Source of the DNA: CAMLIZ01 sp040758375
GTDB taxonomy: Bacteria; Pseudomonadota; Gammaproteobacteria; Burkholderiales; Burkholderiaceae_C
Length of the DNA stretch: 64,000 nt
NCBI GenBank assembly: GCA_040758375.1
Contig: JBFLWE010000011.1
Span: 1 to 64,000 of the forward strand
Direction of reading: 5' to 3'
The translations under genes were made by a program, and so were the position numbers. Positions 26,044 through 33,992 of this stretch are shown here, piece after piece (within the stretch, counting starts at the first letter, position 1; each line of letters starts with the position of its first letter). The notes below the pieces were generated by a model that had not been told where the DNA came from, did not search any database, and was given only the letters and a program-made list of their open reading frames with translations.

Positions 26044-27270
26044 ATGAACGACGCGACGGAACTGCTGGGCAAGAGGCTCGTGCTCGGGCTCTCGGGCGGC
26101 ATCGCCTGCTACAAGTCGGCCGAGCTGCTGCGCGAGCTGGTGAAGCTGGGCGCCGCGGTGCAGGTGGTGATGACCGAGTCTGCCACGCAGTTCATCACGC
26201 CGGTGACGATGCAGGCGCTGTCGAACCGGCCGGTGGTGCTGGACCAATGGGACGCGCGGGCACCCAACAACATGGCCCACATCAATCTCACGCGCGAGGC
26301 CGATGCGGTGCTGGTGGCGCCGGCCAGCGCCGATTTCATCGCCAAGCTGGCGCAGGGGCGGGCCGACGAGATCCTGAGCCTGCTGTGCCTGGCGCGGCCG
26401 ATCGAGCGCTGCCCCCTGCTGCTGGCGCCGGCGATGAACCGCGAGATGTGGGCCCATCCGGCCACGCAGCGCAACCTGGCGCAGGCGCGCGCCGATGGCG
26501 CGCTGGTGCTGGGCCCTGCCGCCGGCAACCAGGCCTGCGGCGAAATCGGCGACGGCCGCATGCTGGAGCCTGAAGATCTGCGCGATGCGGTGGTCGCCTT
26601 CTTCCAGCCCAAGCTGCTGGCGGGCAAGCGCATGCTGATCACGGCGGGACCGACCTTCGAAGCGATCGACCCGGTGCGCGGCATCACCAACCTGTCCAGC
26701 GGCAAGATGGGCTTCGCGATCGCCCGCGCGGCGCAGGAGGCGGGCGCCGAAGTCACGCTGGTGGCCGGCCCGGTGCACCTGCCCACGCCGGCGGGCGTGG
26801 CGCGCATCGACGTGCAAAGCGCGCGGCAGATGCACGATGCCGTGCTGCCGCTGGCGCCGCGCCACGACGTGTTCGTGGCCACCGCCGCGGTGGCCGACTG
26901 GCGGCCCGCCGCGCTGGCCGAGCACAAGATCAAGAAGGACGGCGAGAAGCTCGCGCCCAGCTTCGAGCTGACCGAGAACCCCGACATCCTGGCCGCCGTG
27001 GCGCGCCTGCCGGAGCGCCCCTATTGCGTGGGCTTCGCCGCCGAGAGCCACGACCTGCTCAAGCACGCACGCGAGAAGCTCGAGCGCAAGAACGTGCCGC
27101 TGATCGTGGGCAACCTCGGCCCGGCCACCTTTGGCCGCGACGACAATGCGCTGCTGCTGGTCGATGCCCAGGGCCAGCGCGAGCTGGCCACCGCCAGCAA
27201 GCGCAGCCTCGCGCGCGAACTGGTGCGCGAGATCGCGCAGCGGCTTTCTTCCTCCACCACCGCCCGATGA
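26044..27270 (+). CDS. coaBC: Bifunctional phosphopantothenoylcysteine synthetase/decarboxylase
   Basis: A 408-residue coenzyme A biosynthesis enzyme. The N-terminal flavoprotein decarboxylase has LGLSGGIACYKSAELLREL, a typical FMN site, and APAMNREMWAHPATQRNL with the PxMNxxMW motif; N and C residues needed for catalysis are visible (GNQACGE). The C-terminal CoaB half starts at RMLITAGPTFEAIDPVRGI and has KIKK (about 300) for CTP-dependent ligation of cysteine. The ATG at 26044 is chosen over an upstream GTG at 26035. It overlaps dut by four bases, the usual order in this group. Confidence 0.96.
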   Translation: MNDATELLGKRLVLGLSGGIACYKSAELLRELVKLGAAVQVVMTESATQFITPVTMQALSNRPVVLDQWDARAPNNMAHINLTREADAVLVAPASADFIAKLAQGRADEILSLLCLARPIERCPLLLAPAMNREMWAHPATQRNLAQARADGALVLGPAAGNQACGEIGDGRMLEPEDLRDAVVAFFQPKLLAGKRMLITAGPTFEAIDPVRGITNLSSGKMGFAIARAAQEAGAEVTLVAGPVHLPTPAGVARIDVQSARQMHDAVLPLAPRHDVFVATAAVADWRPAALAEHKIKKDGEKLAPSFELTENPDILAAVARLPERPYCVGFAAESHDLLKHAREKLERKNVPLIVGNLGPATFGRDDNALLLVDAQGQRELATASKRSLARELVREIAQRLSSSTTAR

Positions 27271-27716
27271 CCACGATCGACGTGAAAGTGCTCGACCCGC
27301 GCATGGCCGAGCAACTGCCTTCCTACGCCACCCCCGGCAGCGCCGGCCTGGACCTGCGCGCCTGCCTGGACGCTCCGCTGGTGCTCGAGCCCGGCCAGGC
27401 GCATCTCATCCCCACCGGCCTGGCCATCCACATCGGCGACCCTGGGCTGGCCGCGATGATCCTGCCGCGCTCGGGCCTGGGCCACAAGCAGGGCATCGTG
27501 CTCGGCAACCTGGTCGGCCTGATCGACAGCGACTACCAGGGGCCGCTGATGGTCAGCTGCTGGAACCGTGGCAGCAGCAGCTTCACCGTGCAGCCGATGG
27601 AGCGCATCGCGCAGATGGTGATCGTGCCGGTGGTGCAGGCGGCATTCCGCCGGGTGGACGACTTCGAAGCGTCGGCGCGCGGCGAAGGCGGCTTCGGCTC
27701 CACCGGCAAACACTGA
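27267..27716 (+). CDS. dut: Deoxyuridine 5'-triphosphate nucleotidohydrolase
   Basis: A 149-residue homotrimeric dUTPase that removes dUTP and yields dUMP. All five motifs are seen: PGSAGLDLRA (motif 1), PRSGLGHKQGIVLGNLVGLI (2 and 3, uracil pocket), WNRGSSSF with QPMERIAQMVI (4), and the C-terminal arm RGEGGFGSTG (5). The ATGA overlap with coaBC at 27267 makes translational coupling likely. It is convergent with the SlyD-like gene, 13 bases away, with a run of seven A's between but no terminator stem. Confidence 0.97.
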   Translation: MTTIDVKVLDPRMAEQLPSYATPGSAGLDLRACLDAPLVLEPGQAHLIPTGLAIHIGDPGLAAMILPRSGLGHKQGIVLGNLVGLIDSDYQGPLMVSCWNRGSSSFTVQPMERIAQMVIVPVVQAAFRRVDDFEASARGEGGFGSTGKH

Positions 27717-27729
27717 CCCCAAAAAAAGC

Positions 27730-28251
27730 TCAGTGCAGCGGCTCGTCCGGCGGCGCGCTGCCCAGCACGCTGATGCCGCTGTCGCCCACGCTGCGCGCCT
27801 CGATCTCGGCCTCGGTGGCCTCGCGCACGTCTTGCACCTTCATGTGCAGCCGCAGCGCGATGCCGGCCAGCGGGTGGTTGCCGTCGAGCACCACGTGCGA
27901 CTCGTACACCTCGGTGACGGTGTAGATGGCGTCCTCGGGCATGTCGGGCGTGGCGGCGCCTTCGGGCAGGCCTTCGAACTGCATGCCGGGCGCCACCTCT
28001 TCGGGAAACAGCGAGCGCTCTTCGTAGCAGACCAGCTCGGGGTCGTAGTCGCCGAAGGCGTGCTCGGGTTCGAGATGCAAGAAGGCCTCGAAGCCGCTCT
28101 CCTGACCGGCCAGTGCCTCTTCCACCTTGGGCAGCAGGTCGTCGCCGCCGTAGAAGAACTCCACCGGCTCGGTGAGCTGGTCGATGCGTTGGCCCTGGGC
28201 GTCCGACAACTCCCAGGTCAGGCTGACGACACAAGGGACTTGGATCAACAT
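27730..28251 (-). CDS. FKBP-type peptidyl-prolyl isomerase, SlyD-like
   Basis: A 173-residue cytoplasmic folding helper. The FKBP core is split by an insert-in-flap domain: VEFFYGGDDLLPKVEEALAG, FLHLEPEHAFGDYDPELV and the strand DGNHPLAGIALRLHMKV, all typical of SlyD. The long His/Cys-rich metal-binding tail of E. coli SlyD is absent; the protein ends in an acidic stretch. The frame is open upstream, but the ATG at 28251 gives the standard N-terminus (MLIQVPCVVSL). It is divergent from the oxygenase gene at 28296. Confidence 0.9.
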   Translation of the reverse strand: MLIQVPCVVSLTWELSDAQGQRIDQLTEPVEFFYGGDDLLPKVEEALAGQESGFEAFLHLEPEHAFGDYDPELVCYEERSLFPEEVAPGMQFEGLPEGAATPDMPEDAIYTVTEVYESHVVLDGNHPLAGIALRLHMKVQDVREATEAEIEARSVGDSGISVLGSAPPDEPLH

Positions 28252-28295
28252 CGCGGCATGATCGCACACCGGGGATGCGAAGAGACAATCGCCCC

Positions 28296-29426
28296 ATGGA
28301 CATCGAAGCCCCGACACCGCTGCTGGGTGGGTTGTCGCCGCAAGCCTTCATGCGGCGCCACTGGCAGAAGAAGCCGCTGCTGGTGCGGCAGGCCTGGCCG
28401 CAGGTGGCGCCGCCGGTTTCGCGCAGCGAACTGTTTGCACTGGCCGCGCGCGACGACGTGGAATCGCGGCTGGTGCGGCAGCAGCCCACGGGCTGGACCT
28501 TGCGCCACGGTCCGCTGCCGCGCCGGGCCTTGCCGCCGCTGGGCCAGCCGGGCTGGACGCTGCTGGTGCAAGGCCTCGACCTGCATTTGCAGCAGGCGCA
28601 CGAGATGCTGTCGCGCTTCCGTTTCGTGCCCGAGGCACGACTCGACGACCTGATGATCTCGTACGCCACACACGGCGGTGGCGTGGGGCCGCACCTCGAC
28701 TCGTACGACGTGTTCCTGCTGCAGGTGCAGGGCCGGCGCCGATGGCGCATCGGGCCGGTGCCCCGTCCGCAGTGGGCCGAAGGCGTGCCGCTGAAGCTGC
28801 TGGAGCACTTCGAGCCGCAGGAAGAGTGGGTGCTGGAGCCGGGCGACATGCTGTACCTGCCGCCGCTGTGGGGGCACGACGGCATCGCCGAAGGCGAGTG
28901 CATGACCTGCTCGGTGGGCTTTCGCGTGCCGGCGCGCGGCACGCTGGCGCAAGAGCTTCTGCAGCACATGGCCGAAGCGCTGGACGACGATGCGCAGCGA
29001 CGCCTCTACCACGACCCGGGCCAGCCGGCCACCGGGGCGCCGGGCCGCATTCCAGAGTCCTTGCAGCGCTTTGCACGGCAGGCCGTCGAGCGTGCGTTGC
29101 GCGATGCCACGGCCCTGGGGCGCGCGCTGGGCCAGGCGCTGACGGAGCCCAAGCCGATGGTGTGGTTCGAGCCCGGCTCGCCCTTGTCCCGCGGCGGCGT
29201 GCAGCTCGATCGCCGCAGCCGCATGATGTACGACGCGCAGCACGTGTTCCTCAACGGCGAGGCTTTTCGCGCCGGCGGGCGCGACGCGCAGCTGATGCGC
29301 CGCCTGGCAGACCGGCGGCAGCTCTCGGCGGCGGACGTGGCACGCCTGAGCGATGCGGCGCGGAAGCTGGTCGACGAATGGGCGCAGGCCGGCTGGCTGC
29401 GCGCCGCGCAGGAGGAAGGACGATGA
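28296..29426 (+). CDS. JmjC/cupin-type ribosomal oxygenase, RoxA (YcfD)-like
   Basis: A 376-residue 2-oxoglutarate/Fe(II) oxygenase. In E. coli the family member hydroxylates an arginine of ribosomal protein L16. The iron ligands are visible: H133 and D135 in GPHLDSYDVFLLQ and H194 in PPLWGHDGIAEG. The N-terminal FMRRHWQKKPLLVRQA (about 18-33) is the family start. After the cupin (about 100-210) comes a helical dimerisation part and a C-terminal winged helix (LADRRQLSAADVARLSDAA). It overlaps the next small gene as ATGA. Confidence 0.88.
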   Translation: MDIEAPTPLLGGLSPQAFMRRHWQKKPLLVRQAWPQVAPPVSRSELFALAARDDVESRLVRQQPTGWTLRHGPLPRRALPPLGQPGWTLLVQGLDLHLQQAHEMLSRFRFVPEARLDDLMISYATHGGGVGPHLDSYDVFLLQVQGRRRWRIGPVPRPQWAEGVPLKLLEHFEPQEEWVLEPGDMLYLPPLWGHDGIAEGECMTCSVGFRVPARGTLAQELLQHMAEALDDDAQRRLYHDPGQPATGAPGRIPESLQRFARQAVERALRDATALGRALGQALTEPKPMVWFEPGSPLSRGGVQLDRRSRMMYDAQHVFLNGEAFRAGGRDAQLMRRLADRRQLSAADVARLSDAARKLVDEWAQAGWLRAAQEEGR

Positions 29427-29902
29427 CCCTGTCCACCGCGATCCTCGGGCGCAGCGAGGTGGTCCAGGCCTGGCGCACGCTGCTGCAACGGGCGCTGGCC
29501 GAAGGCACGCGCGAGCTCTGGTGTTCCGATGTCGATTTCGCCGACTGGCCATTGAACGAGCCTGCACTGGTCGAGGCGCTCGTCCGCTGGGCGAAACCGC
29601 ACCACCGGCTGCACTTGCTGGCGCAGCACTACGACGAGATGCCGCGCCGGCATCCGCGTTTCGTGCGCTGGCGCCGCGACTGGGGCCACCTGGTGCAGGC
29701 CTGGTGCGTGGAAGACCTCGATGCGAGCCAGCAGCCCTGCCTGCTGATCGCGGGCGACCGCTCGATCGAGTTGCTGGACCGGGAACACTGGCGTGCCGTT
29801 GCCTCGGAAGAGGCTGCCGATGCGCAGCGGGCACGCGAGCGGCTTGATGCAATCCTGCAACGGTCGGCACCCGGCTTTGCCGCCACGACTTTGGGTCTCT
29901 AG
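29423..29902 (+). CDS. Conserved hypothetical protein coupled to the ribosomal oxygenase gene
   Basis: A 159-residue soluble protein without signal peptide or membrane span. Visible features are LWCSDVDFADWPLNEPALVE, then HHRLHLLAQHYDEMPRRHPR, and QPCLLIAGDRSIELLDREHW. The fold looks alternating alpha/beta, and the HLLAQHYDEM...RFVRWRR pattern recalls phospholipase D-like hypothetical proteins, but no HKD motif is present. I do not recognise its function. It is translationally coupled to the oxygenase (ATGA), which suggests a shared role in ribosome maintenance, as inference only. A small hairpin (AGGGA-GGT-TCCCT, 29901-29913) begins at its stop. Confidence 0.75.
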   Translation: MTLSTAILGRSEVVQAWRTLLQRALAEGTRELWCSDVDFADWPLNEPALVEALVRWAKPHHRLHLLAQHYDEMPRRHPRFVRWRRDWGHLVQAWCVEDLDASQQPCLLIAGDRSIELLDREHWRAVASEEAADAQRARERLDAILQRSAPGFAATTLGL

Positions 29903-29922
29903 GGAGGTTCCCTAATCCACCG

Positions 29923-30066
29923 TATAATTTTTGGTTAGGCAAAGGAAATGCTCGAGCTTTCCTTGTCTTATTGAGGGGGAACTTCGCACGGTCCTGCGCA
30001 GTTGTGGAGGTTGCAAGGTTCCCAGAATTACCGGTAATCGTTCGAACCTTTGATTTGAGGACAAGC
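29923..30066 (+). promoter_or_regulatory. Promoter and structured leader of the Ala-rich lipoprotein
   Basis: TATAAT at 29923-29928 predicts a transcript starting near 29935 with a leader of about 130 nt. The leader has two dyads: AAGGAAA/TTTCCTT with GCTC/GAGC inside (29942-29964), and AAGGTTC/GAACCTT (30015-30021, 30044-30050) enclosing the perfect palindrome ATTACCGGTAAT (30027-30038). The second one ends 16 bases before the ATG and could hide or expose the ribosome site. No known riboswitch class is recognised, and the -35 is weak. Confidence 0.45.
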
Positions 30067-30294
30067 ATGAACAAGTCGCTCCTGTTGGCTACCCTGGTTG
30101 CTTCCGTGGCTCTGGCCGCTTGCGGCAAGAAGGAAGAGGCCCCGGCGCCCGCCCCGGCTCCGGTGGCTGCTCCCGCTCCCGCTGCTGAGGCTGCTGCCTC
30201 CGCCGCTTCGGGCGCCGAAATGGCCGCTTCCGGCGCCGCCGACTCGGCTGCCGCCGCCGCCGCCACCGCTGCCGCTTCTGCCGCCAGCCAGTGA
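30067..30294 (+). CDS. Small Ala/Pro-rich lipoprotein
   Basis: A 75-residue lipoprotein. The signal peptide MNKSLLLATLVASVALAAC has a perfect lipobox, so C19 would be lipidated and the protein anchored in the envelope. The mature part is short: GKKEE, then Pro/Ala repeats (PAPAPAP), then a long Ala/Ser run with a few Glu and Met. It has no fold I recognise. Similar tiny Ala-rich lipoproteins occur in many Burkholderiales genomes, of unknown function. It is monocistronic, with its own promoter, a structured leader and a strong terminator, which suggests high or regulated expression. Confidence 0.8.
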   Translation: MNKSLLLATLVASVALAACGKKEEAPAPAPAPVAAPAPAAEAAASAASGAEMAASGAADSAAAAAATAAASAASQ

Positions 30295-30327
30295 GCACGG
30301 GTTGCCGGCGGTGACGCCGGCACTCGC

Positions 30328-30367
30328 AAAAAGAACAAAGCCGCCTTCGGGCGGCTTTGTTCTTTTT
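30328..30367. terminator. Strong bidirectional terminator
   Basis: Eighteen-base arms AAAAAGAACAAAGCCGCC and their exact complement around a TTCG tetraloop, so there are A-runs before and T-runs after the stem on both strands. It serves the lipoprotein gene (plus) and the MBL gene (minus). A second hairpin, GCCGGCG/CGCCGGC (about 30304-30321), lies just before it. Confidence 0.95.
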
Positions 30368-30380
30368 GCAGGCGTCGTGC

Positions 30381-31163
30381 TCAGTGCAGGTCGAGCCAGG
30401 GGCTGCCGTGCCGCGCGTGCGCCACCACCACGTCCTCGGGGGTGCTGTTCAACACCTCGGCCAGCGCCTGCGCGGCGATCGCCGGCTGGTTGTTGTGTTC
30501 GCTCAGATGCGCGGCGACCACGTGCTTCAAGCCGGCATGCTGGCAGCGCGCCAGAATGCCGGCGGCGCTGGCGTTCGACAAATGGCCGCGCGGGCCGGCG
30601 ATGCGCCGCTTGAGGAAGAACGGATAGGGGCCGTTTTCCAGCATCTGCAGGTCGTGGTTGCACTCCAGCAGCAAGGCGGTGCAGCCTTGCAGCTCCTGCA
30701 CGATGCGCTCGGTTTGCACGCCGGCATCGGTGAGGACGCCCAACCGGTGTTGCCCGTCGCTGAGCGTGAGCTGCAGCGGCTCGCCAGCGTCGTGCGGCAC
30801 CGCGTAGGGCCGCAGCTCCAGCGTGCCGCCCACGACGACGGGCTCGCCGTCGCGCGCGAAGCGCAGCAGCGGGGGCGGCGCATGTTCGCGTGCGAAGCCA
30901 CGCCATGTGCCTTCGCTCATCCATACCGGCACTGCATGCCGGCGCATCAATGCGGTCACGCAGCCGATGTGGTCGGAATGCTCGTGCGTGATGAACACCG
31001 CGTCGAGTTGTTGCGGCGTGCAGCCGCGCTGGGCCAGGCGCTGCGTGAGTTCGCGCAGCGACAGGCCGCAGTCGATGAGCACGCGCACCGTGCGAGCGCC
31101 GACGCCTGCTTCGACCAGCGTGGCGTTGCCGCTGCTGCCGCTGCCGAGGTTGCAAAAACGCAT
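30381..31163 (-). CDS. MBL-fold metallohydrolase, YycJ/WalJ-like
   Basis: A 260-residue metallo-beta-lactamase-fold hydrolase. HEHSDH (60-65) carries the zinc ligands; LLIDCGLSLRELTQRL-like text (29-44) and GVLTDAGVQ, LLLECNHD complete the pattern of the YycJ/WalJ subfamily, often proposed to be exo-nucleases. Its substrate is not known. It lies downstream of bamC and dapA on the same strand with a 70-bp gap and ends at the bidirectional terminator, so it may be the last gene of that operon. Confidence 0.88.
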   Translation of the reverse strand: MRFCNLGSGSSGNATLVEAGVGARTVRVLIDCGLSLRELTQRLAQRGCTPQQLDAVFITHEHSDHIGCVTALMRRHAVPVWMSEGTWRGFAREHAPPPLLRFARDGEPVVVGGTLELRPYAVPHDAGEPLQLTLSDGQHRLGVLTDAGVQTERIVQELQGCTALLLECNHDLQMLENGPYPFFLKRRIAGPRGHLSNASAAGILARCQHAGLKHVVAAHLSEHNNQPAIAAQALAEVLNSTPEDVVVAHARHGSPWLDLH

Positions 31164-31233
31164 GGCGTTCCAGCGCAGGCTCGTGTCGCCTCGTGAGGGG
31201 ATGCCGGAACCTAACCCCGGTGTCCCGGCCTCG

Positions 31234-32409
31234 TCACTTCAGGTCGTCGACCAGCAGCGACACGATCTGCTTCGCGACGTCGCTGTTGTCGGGCGCACCT
31301 TGCGGGTTGAGCACCGCGACCGTGGTGCTGGTGGTGCCGCCGCGCTTGACCTCGATACGGTAGCGGGCGGGGGCGCCTGCGGGCTTCTCGCCGCCGAACA
31401 GGCGCGAGAAGAAGCCCGGATCTTCCTTGCCGGCCAGCTTGGGGTCGGCATAGCGGACGTAGTACACGCCGTTGGCGCGGTCGCGGTCTTCCACGGTGAA
31501 GCCTGTGCGGTCGAGCGCCAGGCCCACGCGGCGCCAGGCGCGGTCGAAGGGCTCGTCCACCTGCAGCGCGGCGGCGGGCTGGTCGGTGAGCAGGCGAGCG
31601 CGGGCAGGGCCCGTGGCTTGCGGCGCGGCCGCTGCCGGGCCGCTGGCGGGCGTGGCCGCTGCCACCGCGCTGCGTGCGGCCTCCTGGTCCTTGGCACCCA
31701 GCTTGACCATCAGCCGCGCCAGCATCTCGGCTTCGAGTTCGGGATCGTTGGGCCGCGGCCGCCACACCGTGTTTTCGCGCGCCTGGCCGGTGAGCACCTC
31801 TTCCATGCCGCGATGGCTGATGTAGATCTCGGTGCCTTGCGGCGTGCGCTCCACGCGCGTGCGGAATTTGTCGCGCAGGCCGGTGTCGTAGAACGAATCG
31901 AGCACGCGGCCGATGGTGCGGCGGATGATGTCGTCGGCGATCTTGGCGCGGTTTTCGGCCCAGTCGGTTTCCATCACGCCGGCTTCGGGGTTGTCGACCA
32001 CGACGTTGAGGCCGCGCTCCTGCCAGAACGCGCGCAGCTGCGGCCACAGCTGCTCGGGGCTTTGCGGGGTGACCAGCCAGCGCGTGTCGCCCTGGCGTTC
32101 CACGCGCACCTCGCCGATCTGCTGCGGCGCCACGGTCTGCGCGCTACCGGCCGTCGGCACGCTGCCCGCCGCCGCTTGCGCCTGGTAGTTGGTGGCGCTG
32201 ACCACGCCGGACTGCGGCTGGTAGCGGCCGTCGCGCGCGAGCTGGGTCAGGTCGGGCGGCACCTCGAGCGGCGCCGTCTTGGCGGCAGCGCTCTTGTAGT
32301 CGATCTTGTCGCCGCCCAGCATGTTCTCCATGGAAGAGCAGCCCGCCAGCGACAGGGCCAGCACGACGGTGGCGGCTGCGACGGGGCTGATGGAGGGGAA
32401 TCGGTTCAC
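31234..32409 (-). CDS. bamC: Outer-membrane assembly lipoprotein BamC
   Basis: A 391-residue lipoprotein of the BAM complex, which inserts beta-barrel proteins. The lipobox is LALSLAGC within the first 24 residues. The unstructured N-terminus contains the BamD-contacting DYKSAA...PLEVPPDL stretch, which is diagnostic for BamC. Two helix-grip domains follow (RWLVTPQSPEQLWPQLRAFW; LQVDEPFDRAWRRVGLAL). I use the GTG at 32409, which has GGAG nine bases upstream; an ATG at 32418 sits directly on that Shine-Dalgarno. It follows dapA, the usual order in beta- and gammaproteobacteria. Confidence 0.93.
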   Translation of the reverse strand: MNRFPSISPVAAATVVLALSLAGCSSMENMLGGDKIDYKSAAAKTAPLEVPPDLTQLARDGRYQPQSGVVSATNYQAQAAAGSVPTAGSAQTVAPQQIGEVRVERQGDTRWLVTPQSPEQLWPQLRAFWQERGLNVVVDNPEAGVMETDWAENRAKIADDIIRRTIGRVLDSFYDTGLRDKFRTRVERTPQGTEIYISHRGMEEVLTGQARENTVWRPRPNDPELEAEMLARLMVKLGAKDQEAARSAVAAATPASGPAAAAPQATGPARARLLTDQPAAALQVDEPFDRAWRRVGLALDRTGFTVEDRDRANGVYYVRYADPKLAGKEDPGFFSRLFGGEKPAGAPARYRIEVKRGGTTSTTVAVLNPQGAPDNSDVAKQIVSLLVDDLK

Positions 32410-32498
32410 GTTGCGCATCTCCAGCGGCCGCGCGGCCAGGCCGCGCGGTGCATTCACAGGTTCGGGCTTCGGGATCAACGGGACGCGGTCCAGGTGCC

Positions 32499-33380
32499 TC
32501 ACAGCACGCCGGCTTCGCGCAGCGCCGCTTCGAGCGGGCCTTGCGCCGCGTCGGACAGCGGGGTGAGCGGCAGGCGCAGCCCGCCACCGATGCGGCCCAT
32601 GCGGGCCAGCGCCCATTTCACCGGGATCGGGTTGGGCTCGACGAAAAGCTGCTTGTGCAGCGCCAGCAGCTTCATGTGGATTTCGACCGCGCGCCTGGCA
32701 TCGCCTTGCACGGCGGCCATGCACAGCTCGTGCATCGCGCGCGGCGCCACGTTGGCGGTCACGCTCACGTTGCCGTGGCCGCCGAGCAGCATCAGCGCGA
32801 CGGCCGTGGGGTCGTCGCCGGAATAGATGGCAAAGCCTTTGGGTGCCTGCTTGATCAGCCAGGCCGCGCGGTCGATGTTGCCGGTGGCCTCTTTGATGCC
32901 CACGATGCCGGGCACCTGGGCCAGCCGGAGCACGGTCTCGGGCAGCATGTCGGCCACGGTGCGGCCGGGCACGTTGTACAGCACCATCGGCAGGTCCACC
33001 GCTTCGGCGATGGCCTTGAAGTGGCGGTAGATGCCTTCTTGCGTGGGCTTGTTGTAGTAGGGCACCACCTGCAGCGTGCAATCCGCGCCCACCGACTTGG
33101 CGAACCTGGCGAGCTCGATCGCCTCGGCGGTGGCGTTGGCGCCCGCGCCGGCCATGATGGGCACGCGGCCCCGCGCGTGTTCGACCGCGACGCGGATGAC
33201 TTCCTGGTGTTCGGCGACGGTGACGGTGGGCGACTCGCCGGTGGTGCCCACCACGCCGATGCAATCGGTGCCTTCGGCGATGTGCCAGTCGATCAGGCGG
33301 CGCAGCGCGTCGTAGTCGACGCTGCCGTCCTCGTGCATCGGCGTGACCAGCGCCACGATGCTGCCAACAATCGGTTTCAT
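32499..33380 (-). CDS. dapA: 4-hydroxy-tetrahydrodipicolinate synthase
   Basis: A 293-residue class I aldolase for lysine and diaminopimelate synthesis, condensing pyruvate with aspartate semialdehyde. The Schiff-base lysine is K163 in GIVGIKEATGN; the catalytic triad residues are T46/T47 in VVGTTGESPT, Y109 in VVPYYNKP and Y135 in VLYNVPGR. Length and sequence are normal for the family. It heads the group with bamC (89 bp downstream) and MBL. A run of CCC/GGGG-rich DNA before the start gives no clear promoter. Confidence 0.97.
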   Translation of the reverse strand: MKPIVGSIVALVTPMHEDGSVDYDALRRLIDWHIAEGTDCIGVVGTTGESPTVTVAEHQEVIRVAVEHARGRVPIMAGAGANATAEAIELARFAKSVGADCTLQVVPYYNKPTQEGIYRHFKAIAEAVDLPMVLYNVPGRTVADMLPETVLRLAQVPGIVGIKEATGNIDRAAWLIKQAPKGFAIYSGDDPTAVALMLLGGHGNVSVTANVAPRAMHELCMAAVQGDARRAVEIHMKLLALHKQLFVEPNPIPVKWALARMGRIGGGLRLPLTPLSDAAQGPLEAALREAGVL

Positions 33381-33440
33381 GGGTTTTCCTGCAGAGGAAT
33401 CGGGGGATTCTAGCCGTGGGGCCGGCGCGGCCCCGGGGCG

Positions 33441-33992
33441 TCAGCCCACCAGGGCATAACGCGCCGGCGCGCTGCCGGACGACGCTTGGCGCACTGCAGC
33501 GATGCGCTGGACGAAGCGTTCGGGGTCGGCGAGAAAGCCGTCCTCGTAGCCCAGCACGCGCAAACGGCCCTGCACCGCGGACAGCAACTCGCCCGGCCTG
33601 AGCAGGAAGTCGGGACGCGAGGGCCGGCCCACGGTTTCGTTGCCTTCGGCGAAGGTTTCGTACAGCAGCAGGCCGCCTGGGGCCACGCTGTCCACCACGA
33701 CCGGCAGCACAGGGCGCCAGAGGTAGTTGGTGACCACCACCACATCAAAGCACCGGCCGGCAAAGGGCCAGGGCCCGTTTTCAATGTCGGCGGTGACCAG
33801 CTCGCCCAGGCCTTGCAGCGGCGCCAGCGCCTGGGCGTCACGATCCACACCGGTCACGCGCGCGCCACGCGCCGCGAACCAGCGCAGGTGCCGGCCGCTG
33901 CCGCAGGCGACGTCGAGCACGGTGGCACCGGGGGGCACCAGATGCGACCAGCGCCGCACCCAGCCCGAGACTTCGCTCACTGCCGGGTTCAT
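33441..33992 (-). CDS. Class I SAM-dependent methyltransferase
   Basis: A 183-residue methyltransferase. Motif I is ATVLDVACGSGRHLRWFA (about 23-40), followed by VTGVDRD for the SAM ribose, VTADIENGPWPFAG, and motif IV near DVVVVTNYLWRPVLP. The substrate cannot be told; the small size and TehB/UbiE-like motifs fit many small-molecule methylases, and Burkholderiales homologues lie beside dapA. It starts at 33992, overlapping the SDR stop as ATGA, so the two are coupled. Confidence 0.85.
   Translation of the reverse strand: MNPAVSEVSGWVRRWSHLVPPGATVLDVACGSGRHLRWFAARGARVTGVDRDAQALAPLQGLGELVTADIENGPWPFAGRCFDVVVVTNYLWRPVLPVVVDSVAPGGLLLYETFAEGNETVGRPSRPDFLLRPGELLSAVQGRLRVLGYEDGFLADPERFVQRIAAVRQASSGSAPARYALVG

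Noticed and set aside
23610..26102. An apparent 830-residue CydB with a long N-terminal extension
   Set aside because: The extension is cydA read in another phase. The true CydB starts at 24605 on the overlapping ATGA.
30178..30291. GC-rich near-repeats in the lipoprotein gene as a DNA tandem array
   Set aside because: They are explained by the Ala/Pro/Ser-rich coding sequence; no exact repeat unit is seen.
31234..33264. An apparent large protein joining BamC to upstream sequence
   Set aside because: The upstream part is dapA in another phase. The BamC signal peptide and Shine-Dalgarno fix the start near 32409.
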